Positions 9,905 through 20,365 of a stretch of 64,000 nucleotides of DNA are shown here, in pieces. Within the stretch, counting starts at the first letter, position 1. Every line of letters starts with the position of its first letter. The notes under the pieces are model-generated. The model had not been told where the DNA came from. It was given only the letters and a program-made list of their open reading frames with translations, and searched no databases. The DNA lies in NCBI RefSeq assembly GCF_013375935.1, contig NZ_CP056117.1, positions 2,046,001-2,110,000 of the forward strand. Direction: 5' to 3'. A program made the position numbers and the translations under genes. This DNA is from Enterobacter cloacae (GTDB taxonomy: Bacteria; Pseudomonadota; Gammaproteobacteria; Enterobacterales; Enterobacteriaceae).

Positions 9905-11244
9905 TGACAACGCAATCAAGCCCGGTCGTCACTGAGATGAAGGTTATCCCGGTGGCGGGGCAGGACAGCATGCTGCTCAACATTGGGGGCGCGCATAACG
10001 CCTGGTTTACCCGTAATATCGTGGTGCTGACCGACAGCGCAGGCAATACCGGCGTGGGTGAAGCGCCGGGCGGAGAGGTGATTTACCAGACGCTGGTCGA
10101 TGCCGTCCCGCAGGTCGTTGGGCAGGAGGTCGCCCGCCTGAACAGGGTGGTTCAGCGGGTGCACAAGGGTAACCAGTCGGCGGATTTTGACACCTTCGGA
10201 AAAGGCGCCTGGACGTTTGAGCTGCGCGTTAACGCGGTGGCGGCCCTGGAGGCGGCTCTCCTCGATTTACTCGGCAAGGCGCTGAACGTGCCGGTCTGCG
10301 AGCTGCTGGGGCCTGGCAAACAGCGTGATGCGGTAACGGTGCTGGGCTATCTGTTCTATGTCGGCGACCGGACAAAAACCGATCTGCCGTATCTGGAGCG
10401 CTCGCCGGGCAGCCACGAGTGGTATCACCTGCGTCACCAGGAGGCGCTTTCCGCCGACGCGGTAGTGCGCCTGGCGGAAGCGGCGCAGGATCGCTACGGC
10501 TTTAAGGACTTCAAGCTGAAAGGCGGCGTCCTGCCGGGCGAGCAGGAGATTGACAGCGTGCGCGCGTTGAAAAAGCGTTTTCCGGAGGCGCGCATCACCG
10601 TCGATCCGAACGGCGCATGGCTGCTGGATGAAGCCATCGCGCTGTGTAAAGGGCTTGGCGACGTGCTGACCTACGCGGAAGATCCGTGCGGCGCGGAACA
10701 GGGCTTCTCCGGCCGCGAAGTGATGGCGGAGTTCCGACGCGCCACCGGGCTGCCGGTCGCGACCAATATGATCGCCACCAACTGGCGCGAAATGGGCCAT
10801 GCGGTGATGCTGAATGCGGTGGACATTCCGCTGGCGGACCCGCACTTCTGGACCCTTTCCGGCGCGGTGCGCGTGGCGCAGCTGTGCGATGACTGGGGGC
10901 TCACCTGGGGCTGCCACTCCAATAACCATTTCGACATTTCGCTGGCGATGTTTACCCACGTTGGCGCGGCGGCTCCGGGCAACCCGACCGCCATTGATAC
11001 GCACTGGATCTGGCAGGAAGGCGAAGCGCGCCTGACCAGGAATCCGCTTGAAATCAAAAACGGCAGCATCGCCGTACCGGATGCGCCGGGGCTGGGCGTG
11101 GAGCCTGACTGGGATCGGATCCACCAGGCGCATGAAGCGTATAAAAAACTGCCGGGCGGCGCGCGCAACGACGCGGGCCCGATGCAGTACCTTATCCCCG
11201 GCTGGACATTTGACCGTAAGCGCCCTGTTTTTGGACGTCACTGA
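9904..11244 (+). CDS. gudX: Glucarate dehydratase-related protein
   Basis: Enolase-superfamily paralogue of glucarate dehydratase. In E. coli the GudX protein has only weak glucarate/idarate dehydratase activity and its role is unclear. Length is 446 residues. The KxK base motif (FKLKGG, second Lys at 206), the metal-ligand region DPNGAW and His338 in GCHSNNHFD are all kept, so it is not obviously inactive. ATG at 9904 gives the conserved MTTQSSPVV start; an ATG at 9901 also exists and overlaps the gudP stop. It is about the same length as, and clearly duplicated from, the neighbouring gudD. Confidence 0.92.
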   Translation: MTTQSSPVVTEMKVIPVAGQDSMLLNIGGAHNAWFTRNIVVLTDSAGNTGVGEAPGGEVIYQTLVDAVPQVVGQEVARLNRVVQRVHKGNQSADFDTFGKGAWTFELRVNAVAALEAALLDLLGKALNVPVCELLGPGKQRDAVTVLGYLFYVGDRTKTDLPYLERSPGSHEWYHLRHQEALSADAVVRLAEAAQDRYGFKDFKLKGGVLPGEQEIDSVRALKKRFPEARITVDPNGAWLLDEAIALCKGLGDVLTYAEDPCGAEQGFSGREVMAEFRRATGLPVATNMIATNWREMGHAVMLNAVDIPLADPHFWTLSGAVRVAQLCDDWGLTWGCHSNNHFDISLAMFTHVGAAAPGNPTAIDTHWIWQEGEARLTRNPLEIKNGSIAVPDAPGLGVEPDWDRIHQAHEAYKKLPGGARNDAGPMQYLIPGWTFDRKRPVFGRH

Positions 11245-11259
11245 TAAAAGGATCGAACG

Positions 11260-12597
11260 ATGAGCACTTTTTCCACCCCTGTAGTCACCTCCATGCAGAT
11301 TATCCCCGTCGCGGGACATGACAGCATGTTGATGAACCTGAGCGGCGCTCACGCGCCGTTCTTCACCCGCAATATTGTGGTGATCAAGGACAACTCCGGG
11401 CACACCGGTGTGGGTGAAATCCCGGGCGGGGAGAAGATCCGTAAAACGCTGGAAGACGCCGTTCCGCTGGTGGTGGGCAAAACGCTGGGGGAATACAAAA
11501 ACGTTCTGAACAGCGTGCGTAACACCTTTGCCGATCGCGATGCGGGCGGTCGTGGTCTGCAAACGTTTGATCTGCGTACCACCATTCACGTGGTGACGGG
11601 CATCGAGGCCGCAATGCTGGATCTGTTAGGCCAGCATCTGGGCGTTAACGTCGCATCCCTGCTGGGTGACGGCCAGCAGCGTAGCGAAGTGGAGATGCTC
11701 GGTTACCTGTTCTTTATCGGCAACCGCAAGCTGACCCCGCTGCCGTACCAGAGCCAGCCGGACGAAAAATGCGACTGGTACCGTGTACGCCACGATGAAG
11801 CGATGACCCCGGACGCGGTGGTGCGCCTGGCAGAAGCCGCGTATGAAAAATGCGGTTTTAATGACTTCAAGCTGAAAGGCGGCGTGCTGGCCGGTGAGGA
11901 AGAAGCGGAGGCAATCGCCGCGCTGGCGAAGCGCTTCCCGCAGGCGCGCGTGACGCTGGATCCGAACGGTGCCTGGTCCCTTGATGAAGCCATCAAAATA
12001 GGTAAGCAGCTAAAAGGCGTGCTGGCCTACGCGGAAGATCCGTGCGGCGCAGAGCAGGGTTACTCCGGGCGTGAGGTTATGGCGGAGTTCCGTCGCGCCA
12101 CCGGACTGCCAACCGCCACCAACATGATCGCGACCGACTGGCGTCAGATGGGGCATACGCTCTCCCTGCAGTCGGTGGATATCCCGCTGGCAGATCCGCA
12201 CTTCTGGACGATGCAGGGCTCGGTTCGCGTGGCGCAGATGTGCCACGAGTTTGGCCTGACCTGGGGTTCGCACTCCAACAACCACTTCGATATCTCGCTG
12301 GCGATGTTCACCCACGTGGCGGCCGCTGCGCCGGGCAAGATCACCGCAATTGATACCCACTGGATCTGGCAGGAGGGCAACCAGCGCCTGACCAAACGGC
12401 CGTTTGAGATCAAAGGCGGCATGGTGCAGGTTCCTTCCACGCCGGGCCTGGGCGTTGAGCTGGATATGGATCAGGTGATGAAAGCACATGAGCTGTATCA
12501 GAAACACGGGCTGGGCGCGCGTGACGATGCGCTGGCAATGCAGTACCTGATCCCTGAGTGGACATTCGACAATAAACGTCCGTGCATGGTACGATAA
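11260..12597 (+). CDS. gudD: Glucarate dehydratase
   Basis: Dehydrates D-glucarate (or L-idarate) to 5-dehydro-4-deoxy-D-glucarate in the cytoplasm. The 445 residues show the enolase-superfamily barrel with the KxK base (FKLKGG, Lys206), metal-binding [17 protein letters not shown], and the His338 of GSHSNNHFD that acts as the opposite-face base. It follows gudX by 15 bases. A hairpin lies after its stop. The aldolase and reductase needed to finish the pathway (garL, garR) are not in this window, but a glycerate kinase gene follows. Confidence 0.96.
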   Translation: MSTFSTPVVTSMQIIPVAGHDSMLMNLSGAHAPFFTRNIVVIKDNSGHTGVGEIPGGEKIRKTLEDAVPLVVGKTLGEYKNVLNSVRNTFADRDAGGRGLQTFDLRTTIHVVTGIEAAMLDLLGQHLGVNVASLLGDGQQRSEVEMLGYLFFIGNRKLTPLPYQSQPDEKCDWYRVRHDEAMTPDAVVRLAEAAYEKCGFNDFKLKGGVLAGEEEAEAIAALAKRFPQARVTLDPNGAWSLDEAIKIGKQLKGVLAYAEDPCGAEQGYSGREVMAEFRRATGLPTATNMIATDWRQMGHTLSLQSVDIPLADPHFWTMQGSVRVAQMCHEFGLTWGSHSNNHFDISLAMFTHVAAAAPGKITAIDTHWIWQEGNQRLTKRPFEIKGGMVQVPSTPGLGVELDMDQVMKAHELYQKHGLGARDDALAMQYLIPEWTFDNKRPCMVR

Positions 12598-12604
12598 GCG
12601 CATT

Positions 12605-12628
12605 GGGACCGCTCCCACGAGCGGTCCC
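12605..12628 (+). terminator. Hairpin after gudD
   Basis: GGGACCGCTC and GAGCGGTCCC form a perfect 10-bp stem with a CCAC loop just past gudD. The downstream bases are TTACG and not a T run, so termination may be partial, which would let transcription continue into the glycerate kinase gene. Confidence 0.6.
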
Positions 12629-12675
12629 TTACGTGGTGTATGCTTAACGTAACTAACCATGCGTAAGGATGGCTT

Positions 12676-13815
12676 ATGAAAATTGTAATCGCTCCGGACT
12701 CGTATAAGGAAAGCTTGAGCGCGCTTGAGGTGGCGACAGCGATAGAGGACGGTTTTCGCGAAATTTTCCCGTCAGCTGACTATGTCAAATTGCCGGTTGC
12801 CGACGGCGGCGAAGGGGCGGTAGACGCCATGGTGGCAGCCACTCATGGGCGCATTGTCCATGTTCCCGTCACCGGCCCCCTGGGTGAACGTGTCGAGGGG
12901 TTCTTCGGCTTATCCGGAGACGGTAAAAGCGCGTTTATCGAGATGGCGGCGGCGAGCGGTCTGGAGCTGGTGCCTCCCGCCAGGCGTAATCCGCTGGTCA
13001 CCACCTCGTGGGGGACCGGCGAGCTCATCCGTCATGCGCTTGACGCAGGCGTTAAGCATATCATTATTGGCATTGGCGGCAGCGCGACCAACGACGGCGG
13101 CGCGGGCATGGTGCAGGCGCTGGGCGTAAAACTGCTGGATGCCAGCGGGCAGCCGGTAGGGCCGGGCGGCGGCGAACTGGCAAGCCTTACGCATATTGAC
13201 GTGGGCGGGCTGGATAAGCGGCTGGCCGCGTGTCGAATTGAAGTGGCCTGTGATGTGACCAATCCCCTGATCGGTGAAGCCGGCGCCTCAGCGGTATTTG
13301 GCCCGCAGAAAGGGGCGACGCCGGAAATGATCGGGACGCTGGATAACGCGCTTGCCCATTACGCACAGATCATCGCCCGGGATCTGGATATTGACGTCTT
13401 AAACCTCGCGGGCGGCGGCGCGGCGGGCGGAATGGGCGCCGCGCTGTATGCATTTTGCGGCGCGCAGCTGCGTCAGGGCATTGAGATTGTCACTGATGCG
13501 CTGCATCTTGATGAACAGGTTGCGAACGCCGATCTGGTGATCACCGGTGAAGGCCGCATCGACAGCCAGACGATCCACGGTAAGGTGCCCGTTGGCGTGG
13601 CGCGAGTCGCGAAACGCTATAACAAACCGGTTATCGGCATTGCTGGCAGCCTGACGGCGGACGTTGGCGTGGTGCACGAGCACGGGCTGGATGCCGTATT
13701 CAGTGTGATATACACCATCTGTTCTCTGGAAGATGCGCTGGAAAATGCGCAACGGAACGTGCAGATGGCCGCACGAAATATTGCGGCGGTGCTGAAAATG
13801 GGGCAGGGGATGTAG
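12676..13815 (+). CDS. garK: Glycerate 2-kinase (GarK type)
   Basis: Phosphorylates D-glycerate to 2-phosphoglycerate, the last step of glucarate and galactarate breakdown into glycolysis. The 379 residues open with MKIVIAPDSYKESLSALE, the family N-terminus, and carry GIGGSATNDGGAGMVQALG (nucleotide loop) and TGEGRIDSQ near residue 290. It sits 78 bases past gudD on the same strand, whereas E. coli K-12 keeps garK in the garPLRK operon, so here the kinase travels with gudPXD. GlxK is the alternative name; sequence features resemble GarK more. Confidence 0.9.
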   Translation: MKIVIAPDSYKESLSALEVATAIEDGFREIFPSADYVKLPVADGGEGAVDAMVAATHGRIVHVPVTGPLGERVEGFFGLSGDGKSAFIEMAAASGLELVPPARRNPLVTTSWGTGELIRHALDAGVKHIIIGIGGSATNDGGAGMVQALGVKLLDASGQPVGPGGGELASLTHIDVGGLDKRLAACRIEVACDVTNPLIGEAGASAVFGPQKGATPEMIGTLDNALAHYAQIIARDLDIDVLNLAGGGAAGGMGAALYAFCGAQLRQGIEIVTDALHLDEQVANADLVITGEGRIDSQTIHGKVPVGVARVAKRYNKPVIGIAGSLTADVGVVHEHGLDAVFSVIYTICSLEDALENAQRNVQMAARNIAAVLKMGQGM

Positions 13816-13818
13816 TTT

Positions 13819-13857
13819 CCCCTCACCCTGACCCTCTCCCCAAAGGGGCGAGGGGGG
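13819..13857. repeat. Palindromic C/G-rich repeat (single unit)
   Basis: A unit reading CCCCTCACCCTGACCCTC then a CCCC-AAA-GGGG hairpin and a G-rich tail. It is nearly identical to the two units of the pair at 38506-38602, so it belongs to a dispersed family. It lies between convergent garK and barA and may act as a terminator. Confidence 0.75.
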
Positions 13858-13900
13858 TGTTGGTGCGGCCTTTATCCTTTGCCCTGAGGCCTCACCAGCG

Positions 13901-16660
13901 CTAGTTTCCTAATACCTTCATCGCTTCCCGCGTCACATTGTCCATCTCGTCCAGCAGCTCCAGGAACTCCGGTTCAAGCTCTGACTCTGGCGTTCCCGCG
14001 CGTAGCTGCTGCTCAAGCAGCTGGCAGAGATTTTTCAGCCGCGGTACGCCGCTGTAGCCGCAGCTACCGTGCAGCTTATGAATGGCTTCCAGCAGCCCGT
14101 CAGGGTTTTCTCCCACCAGCTGCTCTTCAACCTTGTTCCGTATTTCCGGCAGGAAGTCCACCAGCATTTGCAGCATATCCCTTGCCAGATCGGCTTTGCC
14201 CGCCGCCTGGCGCAGCGCCAGCTGCCAGTCGAACGTGGCATTCTGGTTCACGCCGATCTCCGGCGATTCAGCTGAAACGGTGTATGTCCCGCCAATATGT
14301 CCCGGCTTGTAGCGCAGCAGCAGGCTGTGCAGCTTCTCTTCGTCGATCGGTTTCGCCAGATAATCGTTCATGCCCGCACCCAGCAGCTTCTCCTTTTGCC
14401 CGGCCATCGCGTGCGCCGTCACGGCAATTACCGGCGTCTGCTGCTGGTGCGGAAGCTGGCGGATCAGCTCACAGGCGCGGATGCCGTCCATTCCCGGCAT
14501 CTGAATATCCATCAGGATCAGGTCGAACTGCATCTGTTTGGCCTGTTCAACGGCTTCGGCACCGTTGGTACACAGCTCCACGTGCTGAACCTGATCCTCA
14601 AGCAGCACGCCAATCAGCTTCAGGTTTGCCGGGTTGTCGTCTACTGCCATCACCGTCATCGGGAGCTTGTGCTCATCGTTCGCCGGCAGAAGGGGCTGGT
14701 GCGTCAGGCGACAATACTCGGTCAACGCAGGCAGCAGCCGGGTTGCGGTGAGCGGTTTCAGAAGACACGCCGCCGCCCCGTCGTTTTTCAGCTCTTCGGC
14801 GTTGATTTGCGCGTGACACGGCAGAGCCAGCAGCAGGTAGTCCGTCATGGAAGCCGCCTTCGCCAGGCGCTCCTGCTGCATGGTCAGCTCGCCGGTAAAC
14901 GTCACCGGAATACCCATCAGCAGGATATCGTAATGATCGCTCGCCAGCGCGGAGAAGGTCGGGCTGTAGACCACCTCCAGCGGCGTAGTGCTCAACACAT
15001 CCAGCGTACACTGCGCCGCGGCGGCGTTAGGTTCCACATAGGCCAGACGCATCCCTTTCAGGCAGTCGGTGACCGGGCCGTCGGTCTGCACGTTCGGGTT
15101 AAGATCGAGATTGATATGGAACCAGAAGGTTGAGCCCCGGTTAGGCTGGCTGTGGAAGGAGATATCGCCCCCCATCTCTTTCACCAGTTTTTGGGTGATC
15201 ACCAGCCCCAGGCCCGTTCCGCCGTGGCGACGGGAGATACTCGCATCGGCCTGGCGGAAAGCCTGGAACAGACGCGACTGATCGCGCTCCGGTATGCCAA
15301 TACCGGTATCGCGGATCTGCACTTCTATCTGAACCTTATTATTACTGAGCGCCCGTTTTTCGACCAGGATGTCAATATTGCCGCTCTCGGTGAACTTAAT
15401 CGCGTTGCCCACCAGATTGGTAATAACCTGCTGCAGGCGCAGCGGGTCGCCAATGACGTTATCCGGCACGTCGTTTTTGATATTGAGCGTCAGCTCCAGC
15501 CCTTTATCGTGCGAGGAGTGGGCAAGCAGCGTGACCACGTCATCCAGCGTGCTGCGCAGCGGGAACGGGATGCTTTCCAGAATCAGCTTGCCCGCTTCCA
15601 GCTTCGAGAAGTCCAGCACGTCGTTAATAATGGTCAGCAGGTTATTGGCCGAGCGTTCAATGGTATGCAGGTGGTCACGCTGGGTCGGATTCAGCTCGCT
15701 TTTGAGCGTCAGGCGGGTAAAGCCAATCACCCCGTTAAGCGGCGTACGCAGCTCGTGCGACATGTTCGCCAGGAACTCAGACTTAATGCGCGCCGCCTCC
15801 TGCGCGCGTTTTTTCGCCAGATCCAGCTCCACGTTCTGGATCTCCATCTGCTCCAGCGTTTCACGCAGGTCCGACGTGGCCTGGTCAACGTTGTGCTGCA
15901 TCTCTTCGTGATAGGCCGCCAGCGACATTGCCATTGAGTTGATGCCGTTTTTCAGCATATCCAGTTCGCCGAGCATAAAGCCTTCTACGCGGCTGTCGAG
16001 CTGGCCGCGGCGGATCCGGTCAACGGTATTCACCATGTTGCGGATAGGTCCCGTGACGTCGCGCATCAGTCGCCAGCCGAAGATCAGCGCGATACCGATA
16101 CAAAAGAGCATCATCACGCCGGAAATGAATATTTCTTTGTACTGCTGGAGACGCACCGACTTGAGATCCAGCTCCAGCGCCACATATCCCAGCATATTGT
16201 TGCTGGACTTGGCATCGGACTGGGCAGATTCATCAGGTGAATAGCTTTCCGAGACGATCGGCGTACGCAGGATCATGATATCGCCGCGCCTAAGAACCGT
16301 GAGATGGCGCGGGAAGGGGGTACCTTCCGGGATTTTCAGCGACGTGGGATCGAGATGAAAATTCGAGGTCACGAACAGCCGGTTATGCTCGTCGTAAACG
16401 GAAATGGCGCGGACAATCTCTGAATGCCGGCGGTGCAGCACGCTGATTAACTGACCAATGGATTCGCGGTTTTGCAGGTTCATGCCGTACTCGCTGGAGA
16501 CGGCCAGCGGTTCGATAATGCTGGCACCGGCATCTTCAAGCTGCCTCTGCAGATCGTTGTAGCGGTGCACCACAAAGAAGATGCTCAGCAGCAAACCGAT
16601 AAGAACGGTAGGAGCGAGGATCAAAATCATCATGCGCGCGCGCAGGCTGTAGTTGGTCAT
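13901..16660 (-). CDS. barA: Hybrid sensor histidine kinase BarA
   Basis: Inner-membrane tripartite sensor kinase that phosphorylates UvrY and so drives csrB transcription; in E. coli it responds to short-chain carboxylates. The 919 residues have two membrane segments near the N-terminus (about 10-31 and 175-195) flanking a periplasmic loop, a HAMP domain, His302 in [10 protein letters not shown], an ATPase domain (GTGLGL), a receiver with Asp718 in [10 protein letters not shown], and an HPt domain with His861 in HKLHGSCG. All three phosphorelay residues are intact and at the same numbers as in E. coli. It is divergent from rlmD. Confidence 0.97.
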   Translation of the reverse strand: MTNYSLRARMMILILAPTVLIGLLLSIFFVVHRYNDLQRQLEDAGASIIEPLAVSSEYGMNLQNRESIGQLISVLHRRHSEIVRAISVYDEHNRLFVTSNFHLDPTSLKIPEGTPFPRHLTVLRRGDIMILRTPIVSESYSPDESAQSDAKSSNNMLGYVALELDLKSVRLQQYKEIFISGVMMLFCIGIALIFGWRLMRDVTGPIRNMVNTVDRIRRGQLDSRVEGFMLGELDMLKNGINSMAMSLAAYHEEMQHNVDQATSDLRETLEQMEIQNVELDLAKKRAQEAARIKSEFLANMSHELRTPLNGVIGFTRLTLKSELNPTQRDHLHTIERSANNLLTIINDVLDFSKLEAGKLILESIPFPLRSTLDDVVTLLAHSSHDKGLELTLNIKNDVPDNVIGDPLRLQQVITNLVGNAIKFTESGNIDILVEKRALSNNKVQIEVQIRDTGIGIPERDQSRLFQAFRQADASISRRHGGTGLGLVITQKLVKEMGGDISFHSQPNRGSTFWFHINLDLNPNVQTDGPVTDCLKGMRLAYVEPNAAAAQCTLDVLSTTPLEVVYSPTFSALASDHYDILLMGIPVTFTGELTMQQERLAKAASMTDYLLLALPCHAQINAEELKNDGAAACLLKPLTATRLLPALTEYCRLTHQPLLPANDEHKLPMTVMAVDDNPANLKLIGVLLEDQVQHVELCTNGAEAVEQAKQMQFDLILMDIQMPGMDGIRACELIRQLPHQQQTPVIAVTAHAMAGQKEKLLGAGMNDYLAKPIDEEKLHSLLLRYKPGHIGGTYTVSAESPEIGVNQNATFDWQLALRQAAGKADLARDMLQMLVDFLPEIRNKVEEQLVGENPDGLLEAIHKLHGSCGYSGVPRLKNLCQLLEQQLRAGTPESELEPEFLELLDEMDNVTREAMKVLGN

Positions 16661-16717
16661 GGAGTTCCGTTATGGGACAATCAGGCTAATTATGTTTATT
16701 TGAGAAAAATCTCGGCG

Positions 16718-18016
16718 ATGGCGCAATTCTACTCTGCAAAACGACGCGTGACGACGCGTCAGATCATAACTGTTGAAGCCACGGACCTCGATCCTTTCGG
16801 ATAGGGGGTGGCACGTCACAATGGTAAGACCCTGTTTATCACAGGTTTGCTGCCAGGAGAACGAGCAGAAATTACGCTGACGGAAGACAAACGCCAGTAC
16901 GCGCGCGGCCAGGTCAAACGCCGTCTTGGCGATAGCCCGGATCGCGTAACGCCTCGCTGCCCCCATTTTGGCGTCTGCGGCGGCTGTCAGCAACAGCATG
17001 CCAGCACAGAATTACAGCAAAAAAGTAAAAGCAGCGCGCTGGCTCGCCTGCTAAAACACGACGTCAGTGACGTTGTTGCTGACCAGCCGTGGGGCTACCG
17101 CCGCCGCGCTCGCCTGAGCCTCAGCTATCAGCCAAAAACCGGGCGGCTGGAGATGGGTTTTCGTAAAGCCGGCTCCAGCGATATCGTCAATATCGCGCGC
17201 TGCCCTGTTTTGGCTCCCCATCTTGAGGCACTGCTTCCGGATGTGCACCACTGTCTTGCATCGCTGGATGGCGTGCGTTCGCTGGGCCATGTCGAACTGG
17301 TGCTGGCAAACAACGGTCCGCTGATGGTGCTGCGCCATACCGCGCCGCTGTCGAAGAAAGATCGCGAAAAACTGGAACGCTTTTCGCATTCTCACGAGCT
17401 TGCGCTTTTCCTCGCGCCGCAGAGCGAGATACTTGAGCAGGTAACGGGAGAAGCCCCCTGGTATGCGTCAGACGGGCTACGCTTAACGTTCAGCCCGCGG
17501 GATTTTATCCAGGTTAACGACGGCGTAAACCAGCAGATGGTAGCAAACGCGCTGGCGTTGCTTGACGTACAGCCAACCGATCGGGTGCTCGATCTGTTCT
17601 GCGGTATGGGAAACTTCACCCTGCCGCTGGCCCGCAGAGCAGAGAGCGTGGTCGGGGTGGAGGGCGTTGAGGCGCTGGTGGCGAAAGGCCAGGAGAACGC
17701 CCAACAGAACGGGTTGCAAAATGTGACATTCTTTCATCAAAATCTGGAGGAAGATGTCACGCAGCAACCGTGGGCTAAGCAGGGTTTCGATAAGATCCTG
17801 CTCGATCCGGCGCGCGCGGGTGCGCCGGGCGTGATGCAACATATAATTAAACTCGCGCCTGAACGCGTGGTCTATGTTTCCTGTAATCCGGCGACGCTTG
17901 CCCGGGACAGTGAAGCATTATTGAGCGGGGGTTACCAGATTCGGCGTCTGGCAATGCTGGACATGTTCCCGCACACTGGACATCTGGAATCGATGGTGTT
18001 GTTTGAGCACATCTAA
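16718..18016 (+). pseudogene. rlmD: 23S rRNA m5U1939 methyltransferase, interrupted by amber codon 29
   Basis: RlmD methylates U1939 of 23S rRNA. Reading from the ATG at 16718 gives the conserved start [10 protein letters not shown] and runs through DLDPFG to a TAG at 16802-16804, then continues in the same frame as [11 protein letters not shown] to the normal end, 433 codons in all. E. coli has CAG (Gln) at this codon, so one C-to-T change explains it. A GTG at 16808 could restart a 402-residue protein that keeps the iron-sulfur cysteines ([10 protein letters not shown]), the SAM fold ([10 protein letters not shown]) and the catalytic SCNPATL, but loses half of the N-terminal TRAM domain. 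It may be a real mutation, a readthrough case, or a sequence error. Confidence 0.88.
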
Positions 18017-18067
18017 TGAGTTTGGCTTGTCGACTTCGACAGGCCCTTGTCCCTAAAGGAGAGGACG

Positions 18068-20299
18068 ATGGTTGCGGTAAGAAGTGCACATTTAAATAAA
18101 GCTGGTGAGTTTGACCCTCAAAAATGGATCGCAAGTCTGGGGATTTCCAGCCAGCAGTCGTGTGAACGCTTAACCGAAACCTGGGCCTATTGTTTACGGA
18201 CTACGCAGGGACATCCGGACGCTGAACTGCTGCTGTGGCGCGGCGTGGAGATGGTAGAAATTTTATCCATGCTGAACATGGATATCGAAACGCTGCAGGC
18301 CGCGCTGCTGTTCCCGCTTGCGGACGCCGACGTGGTAACCGAAGACGTGCTGCGTGAGAGCGTCGGCCAGCCCGTTGTGGCGCTTATTCACGGCGTACGT
18401 GACATGGCCGCCATCCGCCAGCTGAAGGCCGCACAAACGGATTCCGTCTCTTCCGAGCAGGTCGATAACGTTCGCCGCATGCTGCTGGCGATGGTGGATG
18501 ATTTCCGCTGCGTGGTTATCAAGCTGGCGGAACGTATTGCCCACCTGCGCGAAGTGAAGGATGCGCCGGAAGACGAGCGCGTTCTGGCCGCCAAAGAGTG
18601 TACCAACATCTATGCGCCGCTGGCGAACCGCCTGGGTATCGGCCAGCTGAAGTGGGAGCTGGAAGATTACTGCTTCCGCTACCTGCATCCGGCGGAATAC
18701 AAGCGCATTGCAAAACTGCTGCACGAACGCCGCATCGACCGCGAGCACTATATCGACGAGTTTGTCGGCGGGCTGCGCCAGGCGATGAAAGAGGAGAATG
18801 TGCGCGCCGAGGTTTACGGTCGTCCTAAGCATATCTACAGCATCTGGCGCAAAATGCAGAAGAAACATCTCGCCTTTGACGAGCTGTTCGACGTGCGCGC
18901 CGTGCGTATCGTGGCGGAACGTTTGCAGGACTGCTACGCCGCGCTGGGGATCGTACACACCCATTTCCGCCATTTGCCGGACGAGTTTGATGACTATGTC
19001 GCCAACCCGAAACCGAACGGCTACCAGTCTATTCATACCGTGGTGCTCGGCCCTGGCGGCAAAACGGTGGAAATTCAGATCCGTACCAGGCAGATGCACG
19101 AAGACGCCGAGCTGGGCGTGGCCGCGCACTGGAAGTATAAAGAGGGCACCTCCGGCGGCGCTCGCACTGGTCACGAGGATCGTATCGCCTGGCTGCGTAA
19201 GCTGATTGCGTGGCAGGAAGAGATGGCCGACTCCGGCGAAATGCTCGACGAAGTGCGCAGCCAGGTCTTCGACGATCGCGTCTACGTCTTTACTCCGAAA
19301 GGGGACGTGGTTGACCTGCCGGCTGGCTCCACGCCGCTTGATTTTGCTTACCACATCCACAGCGACGTGGGGCACCGCTGCATCGGCGCGAAAATTGGCG
19401 GGCGCATCGTCCCGTTCACTTACCAGCTGCAGATGGGCGACCAGATTGAAATTATCACCCAGAAGCAGCCGAACCCAAGCCGCGACTGGCTTAACCCGAA
19501 CCTGGGCTATGTCACCACCAGCCGCGGGCGCTCCAAAATTCACGCCTGGTTCCGTAAGCAGGATCGGGACAAAAATATCCTCGCCGGTCGCCAGATCCTG
19601 GACGACGAGCTGGAGCATATCGGGATTAGCCTGAAAGAGGCGGAGAAATTCCTGCTGCCGCGCTACAACTTCAACGAGCTGGACGAGCTGTTGGCGGCGA
19701 TTGGCGGTGGTGATATCCGGCTGAATCAGATGGTGAACTTCCTGCAGGCGCAGTTCAACAAGCCAAGCGCGGCAGAGCAGGACGCGGCCGCGCTGAAGCA
19801 GCTGCAGCAAAAAACCTACGCCCCACAGCAGCGCAGCAAGGACAATGGCCGCGTGGTGGTCGAAGGGGTCGGAAACCTGATGCACCATATCGCCCGCTGC
19901 TGCCAGCCGATTCCGGGTGACGATATTGTCGGCTTTATCACTCAGGGGCGCGGGATCTCGATACACCGCTCCGACTGCGATCAGCTTGCCGAACTGCAGT
20001 CGCACGCGCCGGAACGCATCGTGGAAGCGGTCTGGGGGGAGAGCTACTCTGCCGGCTACTCGCTGGTGGTCCGCGTCACTGCCAACGACCGCAGCGGTCT
20101 GCTGCGCGACATCACGACCATTCTCGCCAACGAAAAGGTCAACGTGCTGGGCGTAGCCAGCCGCAGCGATACCCGCGAGCAGCTTGCCACCATCGATATG
20201 ACCATCGAAATTTATAACCTGCAGGTGCTGGGCCGCGTGCTCGGCAAGCTGAACCAGGTGCCGGATGTGATTGACGCGCGCCGTCTGCACGGCGGTTAA
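18068..20299 (+). CDS. relA: GTP pyrophosphokinase (ppGpp synthetase I)
   Basis: Ribosome-associated stringent-response synthetase that makes (p)ppGpp when uncharged tRNA enters the A site. The 743 residues follow the E. coli plan: an inactive pseudo-hydrolase domain (FPLADADVV in place of the HD motif), the synthetase domain (VYGRPKHIYSIWRKM; PNGYQSIHT), TGS domain (VFTPKGDVVDLPAGST), a zinc-finger-type region with HHIARCCQPIPGD, and a C-terminal ACT/RRM domain. The ATG at 18068 has AGGAG upstream; an in-frame TTG 21 bases earlier is unlikely. Confidence 0.97.
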   Translation: MVAVRSAHLNKAGEFDPQKWIASLGISSQQSCERLTETWAYCLRTTQGHPDAELLLWRGVEMVEILSMLNMDIETLQAALLFPLADADVVTEDVLRESVGQPVVALIHGVRDMAAIRQLKAAQTDSVSSEQVDNVRRMLLAMVDDFRCVVIKLAERIAHLREVKDAPEDERVLAAKECTNIYAPLANRLGIGQLKWELEDYCFRYLHPAEYKRIAKLLHERRIDREHYIDEFVGGLRQAMKEENVRAEVYGRPKHIYSIWRKMQKKHLAFDELFDVRAVRIVAERLQDCYAALGIVHTHFRHLPDEFDDYVANPKPNGYQSIHTVVLGPGGKTVEIQIRTRQMHEDAELGVAAHWKYKEGTSGGARTGHEDRIAWLRKLIAWQEEMADSGEMLDEVRSQVFDDRVYVFTPKGDVVDLPAGSTPLDFAYHIHSDVGHRCIGAKIGGRIVPFTYQLQMGDQIEIITQKQPNPSRDWLNPNLGYVTTSRGRSKIHAWFRKQDRDKNILAGRQILDDELEHIGISLKEAEKFLLPRYNFNELDELLAAIGGGDIRLNQMVNFLQAQFNKPSAAEQDAAALKQLQQKTYAPQQRSKDNGRVVVEGVGNLMHHIARCCQPIPGDDIVGFITQGRGISIHRSDCDQLAELQSHAPERIVEAVWGESYSAGYSLVVRVTANDRSGLLRDITTILANEKVNVLGVASRSDTREQLATIDMTIEIYNLQVLGRVLGKLNQVPDVIDARRLHGG

Positions 20300-20311
20300 T
20301 CCCACGCTTCT

Positions 20312-20343
20312 GTAGGCCGGGTAAGGCGAGGCCGCCGCCCGGC
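20312..20343 (+). repeat. REP-type palindromic element between relA and mazG
   Basis: A 32-base imperfect palindrome, GTAGGCCGGGTAAGGCGAGG then CCGCCGCCCGGC, matching the element at 8256-8287 at most positions. It is followed by A and six T residues, so it may also terminate relA transcription. It occupies the place where E. coli K-12 has mazEF. Confidence 0.78.
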
Positions 20344-20365
20344 ATTTTTTTATCAGGACAGAACT

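Noticed and set aside
9904..12597. gudX-gudD tandem considered as a recent duplication
   Set aside because: Both paralogues exist as separate genes in E. coli with the same order, so the duplication is old and shared.
13819..13857. Short direct/inverted C-rich repeat considered as a CRISPR remnant
   Set aside because: There are no regularly spaced copies or spacers; it is a single palindromic unit also found at the cysH-iap junction.
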